Source: Bombus terrestris (taxonomy: Eukaryota; Arthropoda; Insecta; Hymenoptera; Apidae). From it: 64,000 nt of DNA. The notes beneath the pieces are model-generated. The model was not told the origin of the DNA, ran no database searches, and saw only the letters and a list, made by a program, of their open reading frames with translations. The stretch spans positions 1-64,000 of the forward strand of contig NW_025963558.1 of the NCBI RefSeq assembly GCF_910591885.1. Reading direction: 5' to 3'. The first letter of the stretch is position 1; each line of letters starts with the position of its first letter. Shown here piece after piece: positions 37,958 through 51,602 of the stretch. A program made the position numbers and the translations under genes.

Positions 37958-40388
37958 AGTATTATGTTATAACGAATGACGTTATGGAGTATTACGTTAT
38001 AACGTATGACGTCATGTGGTATTACGTTATTACGAATAACGTTATATTATGTTACGTCATGTAGTATTACTTTATGACGTGTGACGTCATGTAGTATTAC
38101 TTTGTGACGTATGACGTCATGTAGTATTACTTTATGACGTATGACGTCATGTAGTATTACTTTATGACGTATGACGTCATGTAGTATTACGTTACCACGA
38201 ATAACGTTATATTGTGTTACTTTATAACGTGTGACCTTTTGTTGTATCACGTTATAACGTATAAAGACATGTAGTATTACGTTGTAACGTATGACGTCAT
38301 GTAGTATTACTTTATAACATATGCCGTCATGTAGTATTACGTTATAACATATGACGTCATGTAGTATTACGATATAACATACAGCGTTATATAGAATTAC
38401 GATATAACGCACAACGTTATGTCGTATTACGTTATACCGTATGACGTTATATTGTGTTACTTTATGACGTATGCCGTCATGTAGTATTACGTTATAACAT
38501 ATGACGTCATGTAGTAATACGATATAACGTACAACGTTACATAGAATTACGATATAACGCACAACGTTATGTCGTATTACGTTATAACGTATCATGTCAT
38601 GTAGTATTATGTTATAACGAATGACGTTATGGAGTATTACGTTATAACGTATGACGTCATGTGGTATTACGTTATTACGAATAACGTTATATTATGTTAC
38701 GTCATGTAGTATTACTTTATGACGTATGACGTCATGTAGTATTACTTTGTGACGTATGACGTCATGTAGTATTACTTTATGACGTATGACGTCATGTAGT
38801 ATTACTTTATGACGTATGACGTCATGTAGTATTTCGTTATAACGTATGACGTTATGCAGTATTACGATATAACGTATGACGTTATGCGGTATTAGGTTAT
38901 AACGTATGACGTTATGGAGTATTACGTTATAACGTATGACGTCATGTGGTATTACGTTATTACGAATAACGTTATATTATGTTACGTCATGTAGTATTAC
39001 TTTATCACGTATGACGTCATGTAGTATTACTTTATGACGTATGACGTCATGTAGTAATACGATATAACGTACAACGTTATATAGAATTACGATATAACGC
39101 ACAACGTTGTGTCGTATTACGTTATAACTTATCATGTCATGTAGTATTACGTTATAGCGTATGACGTCATGTACTATTACGTTATTACGAATTTCGTAAT
39201 ATTGTGTTACTTTATGACGTATGACGTCATGTAGTATTACTTTATGACGTATGACGTCATGTAGTATTACTTTATGACGTATGACGTCATTTAGTATTAC
39301 GATATAACGTACAACGTTATATAGAATTACGATATAACGCACAACGTTATGTCGTATTACGTTATAACATATCATGTCATGTAGTATTACGTTATAACGT
39401 ATGACGTTATGTAGTATTACGTTATTACGAATAACGTTATATTGTGTAACTTTATAACGTATGACCTTATGTTGTATTACGTTATAACGTATAAAGACAT
39501 GTAGTATTACGTTATAACGTATGACGTCATGAGGTATTACGCTATTACGAATATCGTAATATTGTATGACTTTATGACGTATGACGTCATGTAGTATTAG
39601 GTTATAACGTATGACGTTATGTATTATTACGATATAACGTATGACGTTAAGCAGTATTAGGTTAAAACGTATGACGTTATGTAGTATTAGGTTATAACGT
39701 ATGACGTAATGTAGTTTTACGTTACAACGTATGACGTTATGTAGTATTACGTTACCACGAATAACGTTATATTGTGTTACTTTATAACGTGTGACCTTTT
39801 GTTGTATCACGTTATAACGTATAAAGACATGTAGTATTACGTTGTAGCGTATGACGTCATGTAGTATTACTTTATAACATATGCCGTCATGTAGTATAAC
39901 GTTATAACATATGACGTCATGTAGTATTACGATATAACATACAGCGTTATATAGAATTACGATATAACGCACAACGTTATGTCGTATTACGTTATACCGT
40001 ATGACGTTATATTGTGTTACTTTATGACGTATGCCGTCATGTAGTATTACGTTATAATATATGACGTCATGTAGTAATACGATATAACGTACAACGTTAC
40101 ATAGAATTACGATATAACGCACAACGTTATGTCGTATTACGTTATAACGTATCATGTAGTATTATGTTATAACGAATGACGTTATGGAGTATTACGTTAT
40201 AACGTATGACGTCATGTGGTATTACGTTATTACGAATAACGTTATATTATGTTACGTCATGTAGTATTACTTTATGACGTGTGACGTCATGTAGTATTAC
40301 TTTGTGACGTATGACGTCATGTAGTATTACTTTATGACGTATGACGTCATGTAGTATTACTTTATGACGTATGACGTCATGTAGTATT
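37833..40388 (+). repeat. Long-range class II segment, right member
   Basis: Counterpart of 5560-8085. Small differences include GACGTATGACG for GACGTGTGACG near 38715, TTGTAGCG near 39843 and GTATAACG near 39895. Sharing of rare private variants over 2.5 kb shows common descent of the segment and not only of the HOR type. Confidence 0.85.
40138..40162 (+). repeat. 25-bp monomer, copy 4
   Basis: Same contraction. It corresponds to copy 1 through the long-range segment pair 5.56-8.08 kb and 37.83-40.39 kb (offset 32303 here), so it was probably copied with that segment. Confidence 0.9.
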
Positions 40389-43300
40389 ACTTTATGACGT
40401 ATGACGTCATGTAGTAATACGATATAACGTACAACGTTACATAGAATTACGATATAACGCACAACGTTATGTCGTATTACGTTATAACGTATCATGTCAT
40501 GTAGTATTATGTTATAACGAATGACGTTATGGAGTATTACGTTATAACGTATGACGTCATGTACTATTACGTTATTACGAATTTCGTAATATTGTGTTAC
40601 TTTATGACGTATGACGTCATGTAGTATTACTTTATGACGTATGACGTCATGTAGTATTACTTTATGACGTATGACGTCATGTAGTATTACGATATAACGT
40701 ACAACGTTATATAGAATTACGATATAACGCACAACGTTATGTCGTATTACGTTATAACATATCATGTCATGTAGTATTACGTTATAACGTATGACGTTAT
40801 GTAGTATTACGTTATTACGAATAACGTTATATTGTGTAACTTTATAACGTATGACCTTATGTTGTATTACGTTATAACGTATAAAGACATGTAGTATTAC
40901 GTTATAACGTATGACGTCATGAGGTATTACGCTATTACGAATATCGTAATATTGTATGACTTTATGACGTATGACGTCATGTAGTATTAGGTTATAACGT
41001 ATGACGTTATGTATTATTACGATATAACGTATGACGTTAAGCAGTATTAGGTTAAAACGTATGACGTTATGTAGTATTAGGTTATAACGTATGACGTAAT
41101 GTAGTTTTACGTTACAACGTATGACGTTATGTAGTATTACGTTACCACGAATAACGTTATATTGTGTTACTTTATAACGTGTGACCTTTTGTTGTATCAC
41201 GTTATAACGTATAAAGACATGTAGTATTACGTTGTAACGTATGACGTCATGTAGTATTACTTTATAACATATGCCGTCATGTAGTATTACGTTATAACAT
41301 ATGACGTCATGTAGTATTACGATATAACATACAGCGTTATATAGAATTACGATATAACGCACAACGTTATGTCGTATTACGTTATACCGTATGACGTTAT
41401 ATTGTGTTACTTTATGACGTATGCCGTCATGTAGTATTACGTTATAACATATGACGTCATGTAGTAATACGATATAACGTACAACGTTACATAGAATTAC
41501 GATATAACGCACAACGTTATGTCGTATTACGTTATAACGTATCATGTCATGTAGTATTATGTTATAACGAATGACGTTATGGAGTATTACGTTATAACGT
41601 ATGACGTCATGTGGTATTACGTTATTACGAATAACGTTATATTATGTTACGTCATGTAGTATTACTTTATGACGTGTGACGTCATGTAGTATTACTTTGT
41701 GACGTATGACGTCATGTTGTATTACTTTATGACGTATGACGTCATGTAGTATTACTTTATGACGTATGACGTCATGTAGTATTTCGTTATAACGTATGAC
41801 GTTATGCAGTATTACGATATAACGTATGACGTTATGCGGTATTAGGTTATAACGTATGACGTTATGGAGTATTACGTTATAACGTATGACGTCATGTGGT
41901 ATTACGTTATTACGAATAACATTATATTATGTTACGTCATGTAGTATTACTTTATCACGTATGACTTCATGTAGTATTACTTTATGACGTATGACGTCAT
42001 GTAGTAATACGATATAACGTACAACGTTATATAGAATTACGATATAACGCACAACGTTGTGTCGTATTACGTTATAACTTATCATGTCATGTAGTATTAC
42101 GTTATAGCGTATGACGTCATGTACTATTACGTTATTACGAATTTCGTAATATTGTGTTACTTTATGACGTATGACGTCATGTAGTATTACTTTATGACGT
42201 ATGACGTCATGTAGTATTACTTTATGACGTATGACGTCATGTAGTATTACGATATAACGTACAACGTTATATAGAATTACGATATAACGCACAACGTTAT
42301 GTCGTATTACGTTATAACATATCATGTCATGTAGTATTACGTTATAACGTATGACGTTATGTAGTATTACGTTATTACGAATAACGTTATATTGTGTAAC
42401 TTTATAACGTATGACCTTATGTTGTATTACGCTATAACGTATAAAGACATGTAGTATTACGTTATAACGTATGACGTCATGAGGTATTACGCTATTACGA
42501 ATATCGTAATATTGTATGACTTTATGACGTATGACGTCATGTAGTATTAGGTTATAACGTATGACGTTATGTATTATTACGATATAACGTATGACGTTAA
42601 GCAGTACTAGGTTAAAACGTATGACGTTATGTAGTATTAGGTTATAACGTATGACGTAATGTAGTTTTACGTTACAACGTATGACGTTATGTAGTATTAC
42701 GTTACCACGAATAACGTTATATTGTGTTACTTTATAACGTGTGACCTTTTGTTGTATCACGTTATAACGTATAAAGACATGTAGTATTACGTTGTAACGT
42801 ATGACGTCATGTAGTATTACTTTATAACATATGCCGTCATGTAGTATTACGTTATAACATATGACGTCATGTAGTATTACGATATAACATACAGCGTTAT
42901 ATAGAATTACGATATAACGCACAACGTTATGTCGTATTACGTTATACCGTATGACGTTATATTTTGTTACTTTATGACGTATGCCGTCATGTAGTATTAC
43001 GTTATAACATATGACGTCATGTAGTAATACGATATAACGTACAACGTTACATAGAATTACGATATAACGCACAACGTTATGTCGTATTACGTTATAACGT
43101 ATCATGTCATGTAGTATTATGTTATAACGAATGACGTTATGGAGTATTACGTTATAACGTATGACGTCATGTGGTATTACGTTATTACGAATAACGTTAT
43201 ATTATGTTACGTCATGTAGTATTACTTTATGACGTATGACGTCATGTAGTATTACTTTGTGACGTATGACGTCATGTTGTATTACTTTATGACGTATGAC

Positions 43301-43537
43301 GTCATGTAGTATTACTTTATGACGTATGACGTCATGTAGTATTTCGTTATAACGTATGACGTTATGCAGTATTACGATATAACGTATGACGTTATGCGGT
43401 ATTAGGTTATAACGTATGACGTTATGGAGTATTACGTTATAACGTATGACGTCATGTGGTATTACGTTATTACGAATAACGTTATATTATGTTACGTCAT
43501 GTAGTATTATTTTATCACGTATGACGTCATGTAGTAT

Positions 43538-43717
43538 TACTTTATGACGTATGACGTCATGTAGTATTACTTTATGACGTATGACGTCATGTAGTATTAC
43601 TTTATGACGTATGACGTCATGTAGTATTACTTTATGACGTATGACGTCATGTAGTATTACTTTATGACGTATGACGTCATGTAGTATTACTTTATGACGT
43701 ATGACGTCATGTGGTAT
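43538..43717 (+). repeat. Type A run, 6 monomers, at a mosaic junction
   Basis: Six A monomers; the last ends GTGGTAT and passes into type E and a 15-bp junction. It lies at the change from the class II block to mosaic sequence, where A monomers may have offered homology for unequal exchange. Confidence 0.88.
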
Positions 43718-44490
43718 TACGTTATTACGAATAACGTTATATTATGTTACGTCATGTAGTATTACTTTATGACGTATGACGTTATGCAGTATTACGATAT
43801 AACGTATGACGTTATGCGGTATTAGGTTATAACGTATGACGTTATGGAGTATTACGTTATAACGTATGACGTCATGTGGTATTACGTTATTACGAATAAC
43901 GTTATATTATGTTACGTCATGTAGTATTACTTTATCACGTATGACGTCATGTAGTATTACGTTATAACATATGACGTCATGTAGTAATACGATATAACGT
44001 ACAACGTTATATAGAATTACGATATAACGCACAACGTTGTGTCGTATTACGTTATAACTTATCATGTCATGTAGTATTACGTTATAGCGTATGACGTCAT
44101 GTACTATTACGTTATTACGAATTTCGTAATATTGTGTTACTTTATGACGTATGACGTCATGTAGTATTACTTTATGACGTATGACGTCATGTAGTATTAC
44201 TTTATGACGTATGACGTCATGTAGTATTACGATATAACGTACAACGTTATATAGAATTACGATATAACGCACAACGTTATGTCGTATTACGTTATAACAT
44301 ATCATGTCATGTAGTATTACGTTATAACGTATGACGTTATGTAGTATTACTTTATGACGTATGACGTCATGTAGTATTACTTTATGACGTATGACGTCAT
44401 GTAGTAATACGATATAACGTACAACGTTATATAGAATTACGATATAACGCACAACGTTATGTCGTATTACGTTATAACGTATCATGTCAT

Positions 44491-44670
44491 GTAGTATTAC
44501 GTTATTACGAATAACGTTATATTGTGTTACCTTATAACGTGTGACCTTTTGTTGTATTACGTTATAACGTATAAAGACATGTAGTATTACGTTATTACGA
44601 ATAACGTTATATTGTGTTACTTTATAACGTGTGACCTTTTGTTGTATTACGTTATAACGTATAAAGACAT
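44491..44670 (+). repeat. 90-bp (E-J-F) local tandem duplication
   Basis: Positions 44491-44580 and 44581-44670 are the same three-monomer block, differing by ACCTTATAACG against ACTTTATAACG. Elsewhere class I modules have this trio once. Confidence 0.92.
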
Positions 44671-45328
44671 GTAGTATTACGTTGTAACGTATGACGTCAT
44701 GTAGTATTACTTTATGACGTATGACGTCATGTAGTATTATGCTATAACATATGCCGTTATGTAGTAGTACGTTATAACATATGACGTCATGTAATATTAC
44801 GATATAACGTACAGCGTTATATAGAATTACGATATAACGCACAACGTTATGTCGTATTACGTTATACCGTATGACGTTATATTGTGTTACTTTATGACGT
44901 ATGACGTCATGTAGTATTACTTTATGACGTATGCCGTCATGTAGTATTACGTTATAACATATGACGTCATGTAGTAATACGATATAACGTACAACGTTAT
45001 ATAGAATTACGATATATCGCACAACGTTATGTCGTATTACGTTATAACGTATCATGTCATGTAGTATTACGTTATAACGAATGACGTTATGGAGTATTAC
45101 GTTATAACGTATGACGTCATGTGGTATTACGTTATTACGAATAACGTTATATTATGTTACGTCATGTAGTATTACTTTATGACGTATGACGTCATGTAGT
45201 ATTTCGTTATAACGTATGACGTTATGCAGTATTACGATATAACGTATGACGTTATGCAGTATTAGGTTATAACGTATGACGTCATGTAGTATTACTTTAT
45301 GACGTATGACGTCATGTAGTATTTCGTT

Positions 45329-47250
45329 TTAACGTACAACGTTATATATAATTACGATATAACGCACAACGTTATGTCGTATTACGTTGTAACTTATCAT
45401 GTCATGTAGTATTACGTTATAACGTATGACGTCATGTGGTATTACGTTATTACGAATATCGTAATATTGTATTACTTTATGATGTATGACGTCATGTAGT
45501 ATTACTATATGACGTATGACGTCATGTAGTATTACTATATGACGTATGACGTCATGTAGTATTAGGTTATAACGTATGAAGTTATGTATTATTACGATAT
45601 AACGTATGACGTTAAGCAGTATTAGGTTATAACGTATGACGTTATGTAGTATTAGGTTATAACGTATGGCGTTATGTAGTATTACGATATAACGTATGAC
45701 GTTATGCAGTACTACGTTATAACGTATGACGTTATGTAGTGTTACGTTATAATGTATGACGTTATGTAGCATTACGGTATTTCGAACAACGTTGTATTGT
45801 GTTACTTTATAACGTATGACGTTATGTAGTGTTACGTTATAACGTATGACGCCGTGTAGTATTACGTTATAAGTATAACATTATGTAGTATCACGTTATA
45901 GCGTATGACGTCATGTAGTATTACGTTATTACGAATATCGTAATATTGTGTTACTTTATGACGTATGACGTCATGTTATATTGCTTTATGGCGTATGACG
46001 TCATGTAGTATTTCCTTATAACGTATGACGTTATGTAGTATTACGATATAACGTATGACGTTATGCAGTACTACGTTATAACGTATGACGTTATGTAGTG
46101 TTACGTTATAACGTATGACGTTATGTATTAGTACGATATAACGTATGACGTTATGCAGTATGAGGTTATAACGTATGACGTCATGTAGTTTTGCGTTATA
46201 ACGTATGACGTCATGTAGTATTAGGTTATAACGTATGCCGTCATGTAGTATTACGTTATAACATATGACGTCATGTAGTAATACGATATAACGTACAACG
46301 TTATATAGAATTACGATATAACGCACAACGTTATGTCGTATTACGTTATAACGTATCATGTCATGTAGTATTACGTTATTACGAATAACGTTATATTGTG
46401 TTACCTTATAACGTGTGACCTTTTGTTGTATTACGTTATAACGTATAAAGACATGTAGTATTACGTTGTAACGTATGACGTCATGTAGTATTACTTTATG
46501 ACGTATGACGTCATGTAGTATTATGCTATAACATATGCCGTCATGTAGTAGTACGTTATAACATATGACGTCATGTAATATTACGATATAACGTACAGCG
46601 TTATATAGAATTACGATATAACGCACAACGTTATGTCGTATTACGTTATACCGTATGACGTTATATTGTGTTACTTTATGACGTATGACGTCATGTAGTA
46701 TTACTTTATGACGTATGCCGTCATGTAGTATTACGTTATAACATATGACGTCATGTAGTAATACGATATAACGTACAACGTTCTATAGAATTACGATATA
46801 TCGCACAACGTTATGTCGTATTACGTTATTACGTATCATGTCATGTAGTATTACGTTATAACGAATGACGTTATGGAGTATTACGTTATAACGTATGACG
46901 TCATGTGGTATTACGTTATTACGAATAACGTTATATTATGTTACGTCATGTAGTATTACTTTATGACGTATGACGTCATGTAGTATTTCGTTATAACGTA
47001 TGACGTTATGCAGTATTACGATATAACGTATGACGTTATGCAGTATTAGGTTATAACGTATGACGTCATGTAGTATTACTTTATGACGTATGACGTCATG
47101 TAGTATTACTTTATGACGTATGACGTCATGTAGTATTTAGTTTTAACGTACAACGTTATATAGAATTACGATATAACGCACAACGTTATGTCGTATTACG
47201 TTGTAACTTATCATGTCATGTAGTATTACGTTATAACGTATGACGTTATG
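45329..47250 (+). repeat. Class I module (29-mer at 45863) with flanks
   Basis: Full class I unit of the ATGCTATAAC/GATATATCGC subfamily. It aligns with 51776 onward (offset 6447) and 60743 onward (offset 15414), all sharing the C variant ATATATAATTACG. Private changes include GTTATATTGC near 45976 and GTTCTATAG near 46782. Confidence 0.85.
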
Positions 47251-47670
47251 CAGTATTACGTTATTACGAATAACGTTATATTGTGTAACTTTATAACGTA
47301 TGACCTTATGTTGTATTACGTTATAACGTATAAAGACATGTAGTATAACGTTATAACGTATGACGTCATGTGGTATTACGTTATTACGAATATCGTAATA
47401 TTGTATTACTTTATGACGTATGACGTCATGTAGTATTACTATATGACGTATGACGTCATGTAGTATTACTATATGACGTATGACGTCATGTAGTATTAGG
47501 TTATAACGTATGAAGTTATGTATTATTACGATATAACGTATGACGTTAAGCAGTATTAGGTTATAACGTATGACGTTATGTAGTATTAGGTTATAACGTA
47601 TGGCGTTATGTAGTATTACGATATAACGTATGACGTTATGCAGTACTACGTTATAACGTATGACGTTATG
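47251..47670 (+). repeat. 420-bp tandem duplication, unit 1
   Basis: Fourteen monomers duplicated next to each other. I saw one difference from unit 2: GTATAACG at 47347 against GTATTACG. The left limit can be placed anywhere in 47228-47251. Confidence 0.94.
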
Positions 47671-48090
47671 CAGTATTACGTTATTACGAATAACGTTATA
47701 TTGTGTAACTTTATAACGTATGACCTTATGTTGTATTACGTTATAACGTATAAAGACATGTAGTATTACGTTATAACGTATGACGTCATGTGGTATTACG
47801 TTATTACGAATATCGTAATATTGTATTACTTTATGACGTATGACGTCATGTAGTATTACTATATGACGTATGACGTCATGTAGTATTACTATATGACGTA
47901 TGACGTCATGTAGTATTAGGTTATAACGTATGAAGTTATGTATTATTACGATATAACGTATGACGTTAAGCAGTATTAGGTTATAACGTATGACGTTATG
48001 TAGTATTAGGTTATAACGTATGGCGTTATGTAGTATTACGATATAACGTATGACGTTATGCAGTACTACGTTATAACGTATGACGTTATG
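47671..48090 (+). repeat. 420-bp tandem duplication, unit 2
   Basis: Second copy; it runs directly into GACGCCGTG and the 29-mer at 48127. The type H monomer expected before the 29-mer is missing, so the rearrangement also removed about 90 bp. Confidence 0.92.
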
Positions 48091-51000
48091 TAGTGTTACG
48101 TTATAACGTATGACGCCGTGTAGTATTACGTTATAAGTATAACATTATGTAGTATCACGTTATAGCGTATGACGTCATGTAGTATTACGTTATTACGAAT
48201 ATCGTAATATTGTGTTACTTTATGACGTATGACGTCATGTAATATTGCTTTATGACGTATGACGTCATGTAGTATTTCCTTATAACGTATGACGTTATGT
48301 AGTATTACGATATAACGTATGACGTTATGCAGTACTACGTTATAACGTATGACGTTATGTAGTGTTACGTTATAACGTATGACGTTATGTATTAGTACGA
48401 TATAACGTATGACGTTATGCAGTATGAGGTTATAACGTATGACGTCATGTAGTTTTGCGTTATAACGTATGACGTCATGTAGTATTAGGTTATAACGTAT
48501 GCCGTCATGTACTATTACGTTATAACATATGACGTCATGTAGTAATACGATATAACGTACAACGTTATATAGAATTACGATATAACGCACAACGTTATGT
48601 CGTATTACGTTATACTGTATGACGTTATATTGTGTTACTTTATGACGTATGACGTCATGTAGTATTACTTTATGACGTATGCCGTAATGTAGTATTACGT
48701 TATAACATATGACGTCATGTAGTAATACGATATAACGTACAACGTTATATAGAATTACGATATATCGCACAACGTTATGTCGTATTACGTTATAACGTAT
48801 CATGTCATGTAGTATTACGTTATAACGAATGACGTTATGGAGTATTACGTTATAACGTATGACGCCATGTGGTATTACGTTATTACGAATAACGTTATAT
48901 TATGTTACTTTATGACATATGACGTCATGTAGTATTACTTTATGACGTATGACGTCATGTAGTATTACTTTATGACGTATGACGTCATGTAGTATTACTT
49001 TATGACGTATGACGTCATGTAGTATTACTTTATGACGAATGACGTCATGTGGTATTACGTTATTACGAATAACGTTATATTATGTTACGTCATGTAGTAT
49101 TACTTTATGACGTGTGACGTCATGTAGTATTACTTTGTGACGTATGACGTCATGTAGTATTACTTTATGACGTATGACGTCATGTAGTATTACTTTATGA
49201 CGTATGACGTCATGTAGTATTTCGTTATAACGTATGACGTTATGCAGTATTACGATATAACGTATGACGTTATGCGGTATTAGGTTATAACGTATGACGT
49301 TATGGAGTATTACGTTATAACGTATGACGTCATGTGGTATTACGTTATTACGAATAACGTTATATTATGTTACGTCATGAAGTATTACTTTATCACGTAT
49401 GACGTCATGTAGTATTACGTTATAACATATGACGTCATGTAGTAATACGATATAACGTACAACGTTATATAGAATTACGATATAACGCACAACGTTGTGT
49501 CGTATTACGTTATAACTTATCATGTCATGTAGTATTACGTTATAGCGTATGACGTCATGTACTATTACGTTATTACGAATTTCGTAATATTGTGTTGCTT
49601 TATGACGTATGACGTCATGTAGTATTACTTTATGACGTATGACGTCATGTAGTATTACTTTATGACGTATGACGTCATGTAGTATTACGATATAACGTAC
49701 AACGTTATATAGAATTACGATATAACGCACAACGTTATGTCGTATTACGTTATAACATATCATGTCATGTAGTATTACGTTATAACGTATGACGTTATGT
49801 AGTATTACTTTATGACGTATGACGTCATGTAGTATTACTTTATGACGTATGACGTCATGTAGTATTTCGTTTTAACGTACAACGTTATATAGAATTACGA
49901 TATAACGCACAACGTTATGTCGTATTACGTTGTAACTTATCATGTCATGTAGTATTACGTTATAACGTATGACGTTATGCAGTATTACGTTATTACGAAT
50001 AACGTTATATTGTGTAACTTTATAACGTATGACCTTATGTTGTATTACGTTATAACGTATAAAGACATGTAGTATTACGTTATAACGTATGACGTCATGT
50101 GGTATTACGTTATTACGAATATCGTAATATTGTATTACTTTATGACGTATGACGTCATGTAGTATTACTATATGACGTATGACGTCATGTAGTATTACTA
50201 TATGACGTATGACGTCATGTAGTATTAGGTTATAACGTATGAAGTTATGTATTATTACGATATAACGTATGACGTTAAGCAGTATTAGGTTATAACGTAT
50301 GACGTTATGTAGTATTAGGTTATAACGTATGGCGTTATGTAGTATTACGATATAACGTATGACGTTATGCAGTACTACGTTATAACGTATGACGTTATGT
50401 AGTGTTACGTTATAATGTATGACGTTATGTAGCATTACGGTATTTCGAACAACGTTGTATTGTGTTACTTTATAACGTATGACGTTATGTAGTGTTACGT
50501 TATAACGTATGACGCCGTGTAGTATTACGTTATAAGTATAACATTATGTAGTATCACGTTATAGCGTATGACGTCATGTAGTATTACGTTATTACGAATA
50601 TCGTAATATTGTGTTACTTTATGACGTATGACGTCATGTAATATTGCTTTATGACGTATGACGTCATGTAGTATTTCCTTATAACGTATGACGTTATGTA
50701 GTATTACGATATAACGTATGACGTTATGCAGTACTACGTTATAACGTATGACGTTATGTAGTGTTACGTTATAACGTATGACGTTATGTATTAGTACGAT
50801 ATAACGTATGACGTTATGCAGTATGAGGTTATAACGTATGACGTCATGTAGTTTTGCGTTATAACGTATGACGTCATGTAGTATTAGGTTATAACGTATG
50901 CCGTCATGTAGTATTACGTTATAACATATGACGTCATGTAGTAATACGATATAACGTACAACGTTATATAGAATTACGATATAACGCACAACGTTATGTC

Positions 51001-51600
51001 GTATTACGTTATAACGTATCATGTCATGTAGTATTACGTTATTACGAATAACGTTATATTGTGTTACCTTATAACGTGTGACCTTTTGTTGTATTACGTT
51101 ATAACGTATAAAGACATGTAGTATTACGTTCTAACGTATGACGTCATGTAGTATTACTTTATGACGTATGACGTCATGTAGTATTATGCTATAACATATG
51201 CCGTCATGTAGTAGTACGTTATAACATATGACGTCATGTAATATTACGATATAACGTACAGCGTTATATAGAATTACGATATAACGCACAACGTTATGTC
51301 GTATTACGTTATACCGTATGACGTTATATTGTGTTACTTTATGACGTATGACGTCATGTAGTATTACTTTATGACGTATGCCGTCATGTAGTATTACGTT
51401 ATAACATATGACGTCATGTAGTAATACGATATAACGTACAACGTTATGTAGAATTACGATATATCGCACAACGTTATGTCGTATTACGTTATAACGTATC
51501 ATGTCATGTAGTATTACGTTATAACGAATGACGTTATGGAGTATTACGTTATAACGTATGACGTCATGTGGTATTACGTTATTACGAATAACGTTATATT
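48090..51600 (+). repeat. Long-range class I segment, right member
   Basis: Counterpart of 9560-12980. Private changes include CGAATGACG near 49035, GTCATGAAG near 49376, TGTGTTGCTTTATG near 49596 and GTTCTAACG near 51128. Confidence 0.83.
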
Positions 51601-51602
51601 AT

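Larger units (their letters stand above)
30383..43537 (+). repeat. Class II HOR block 2 (largest)
   Basis: About 13 kb without a 29-mer. The marker GTTACCACGAATAAC lies near 31795, 33351, 36225, 38191, 39751, 41141 and 42701, once per module. Modules are 1.4-1.6 kb or 2.8-2.9 kb apart, some with and some without the interposed A-run section. Three of the four 25-mers and many paired 15-bp junctions lie here. The start corresponds to 4130 and beyond. Confidence 0.86.
43538..45328 (+). repeat. Mosaic class II / class I junction region
   Basis: Starts with the A run, then 15-bp junctions at 43746 and 43911 only 165 bp apart, then class II sequence (GTTGTGTCG, GAATTTCG) to about 44340. Two A monomers follow, and then the second half of a class I module (K-C-D, E-J-F, ATGCTATAAC, GATATATCGC). 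The class I half has no 29-mer. This is the pattern expected from unequal exchange between classes inside A-type monomers. Confidence 0.82.
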
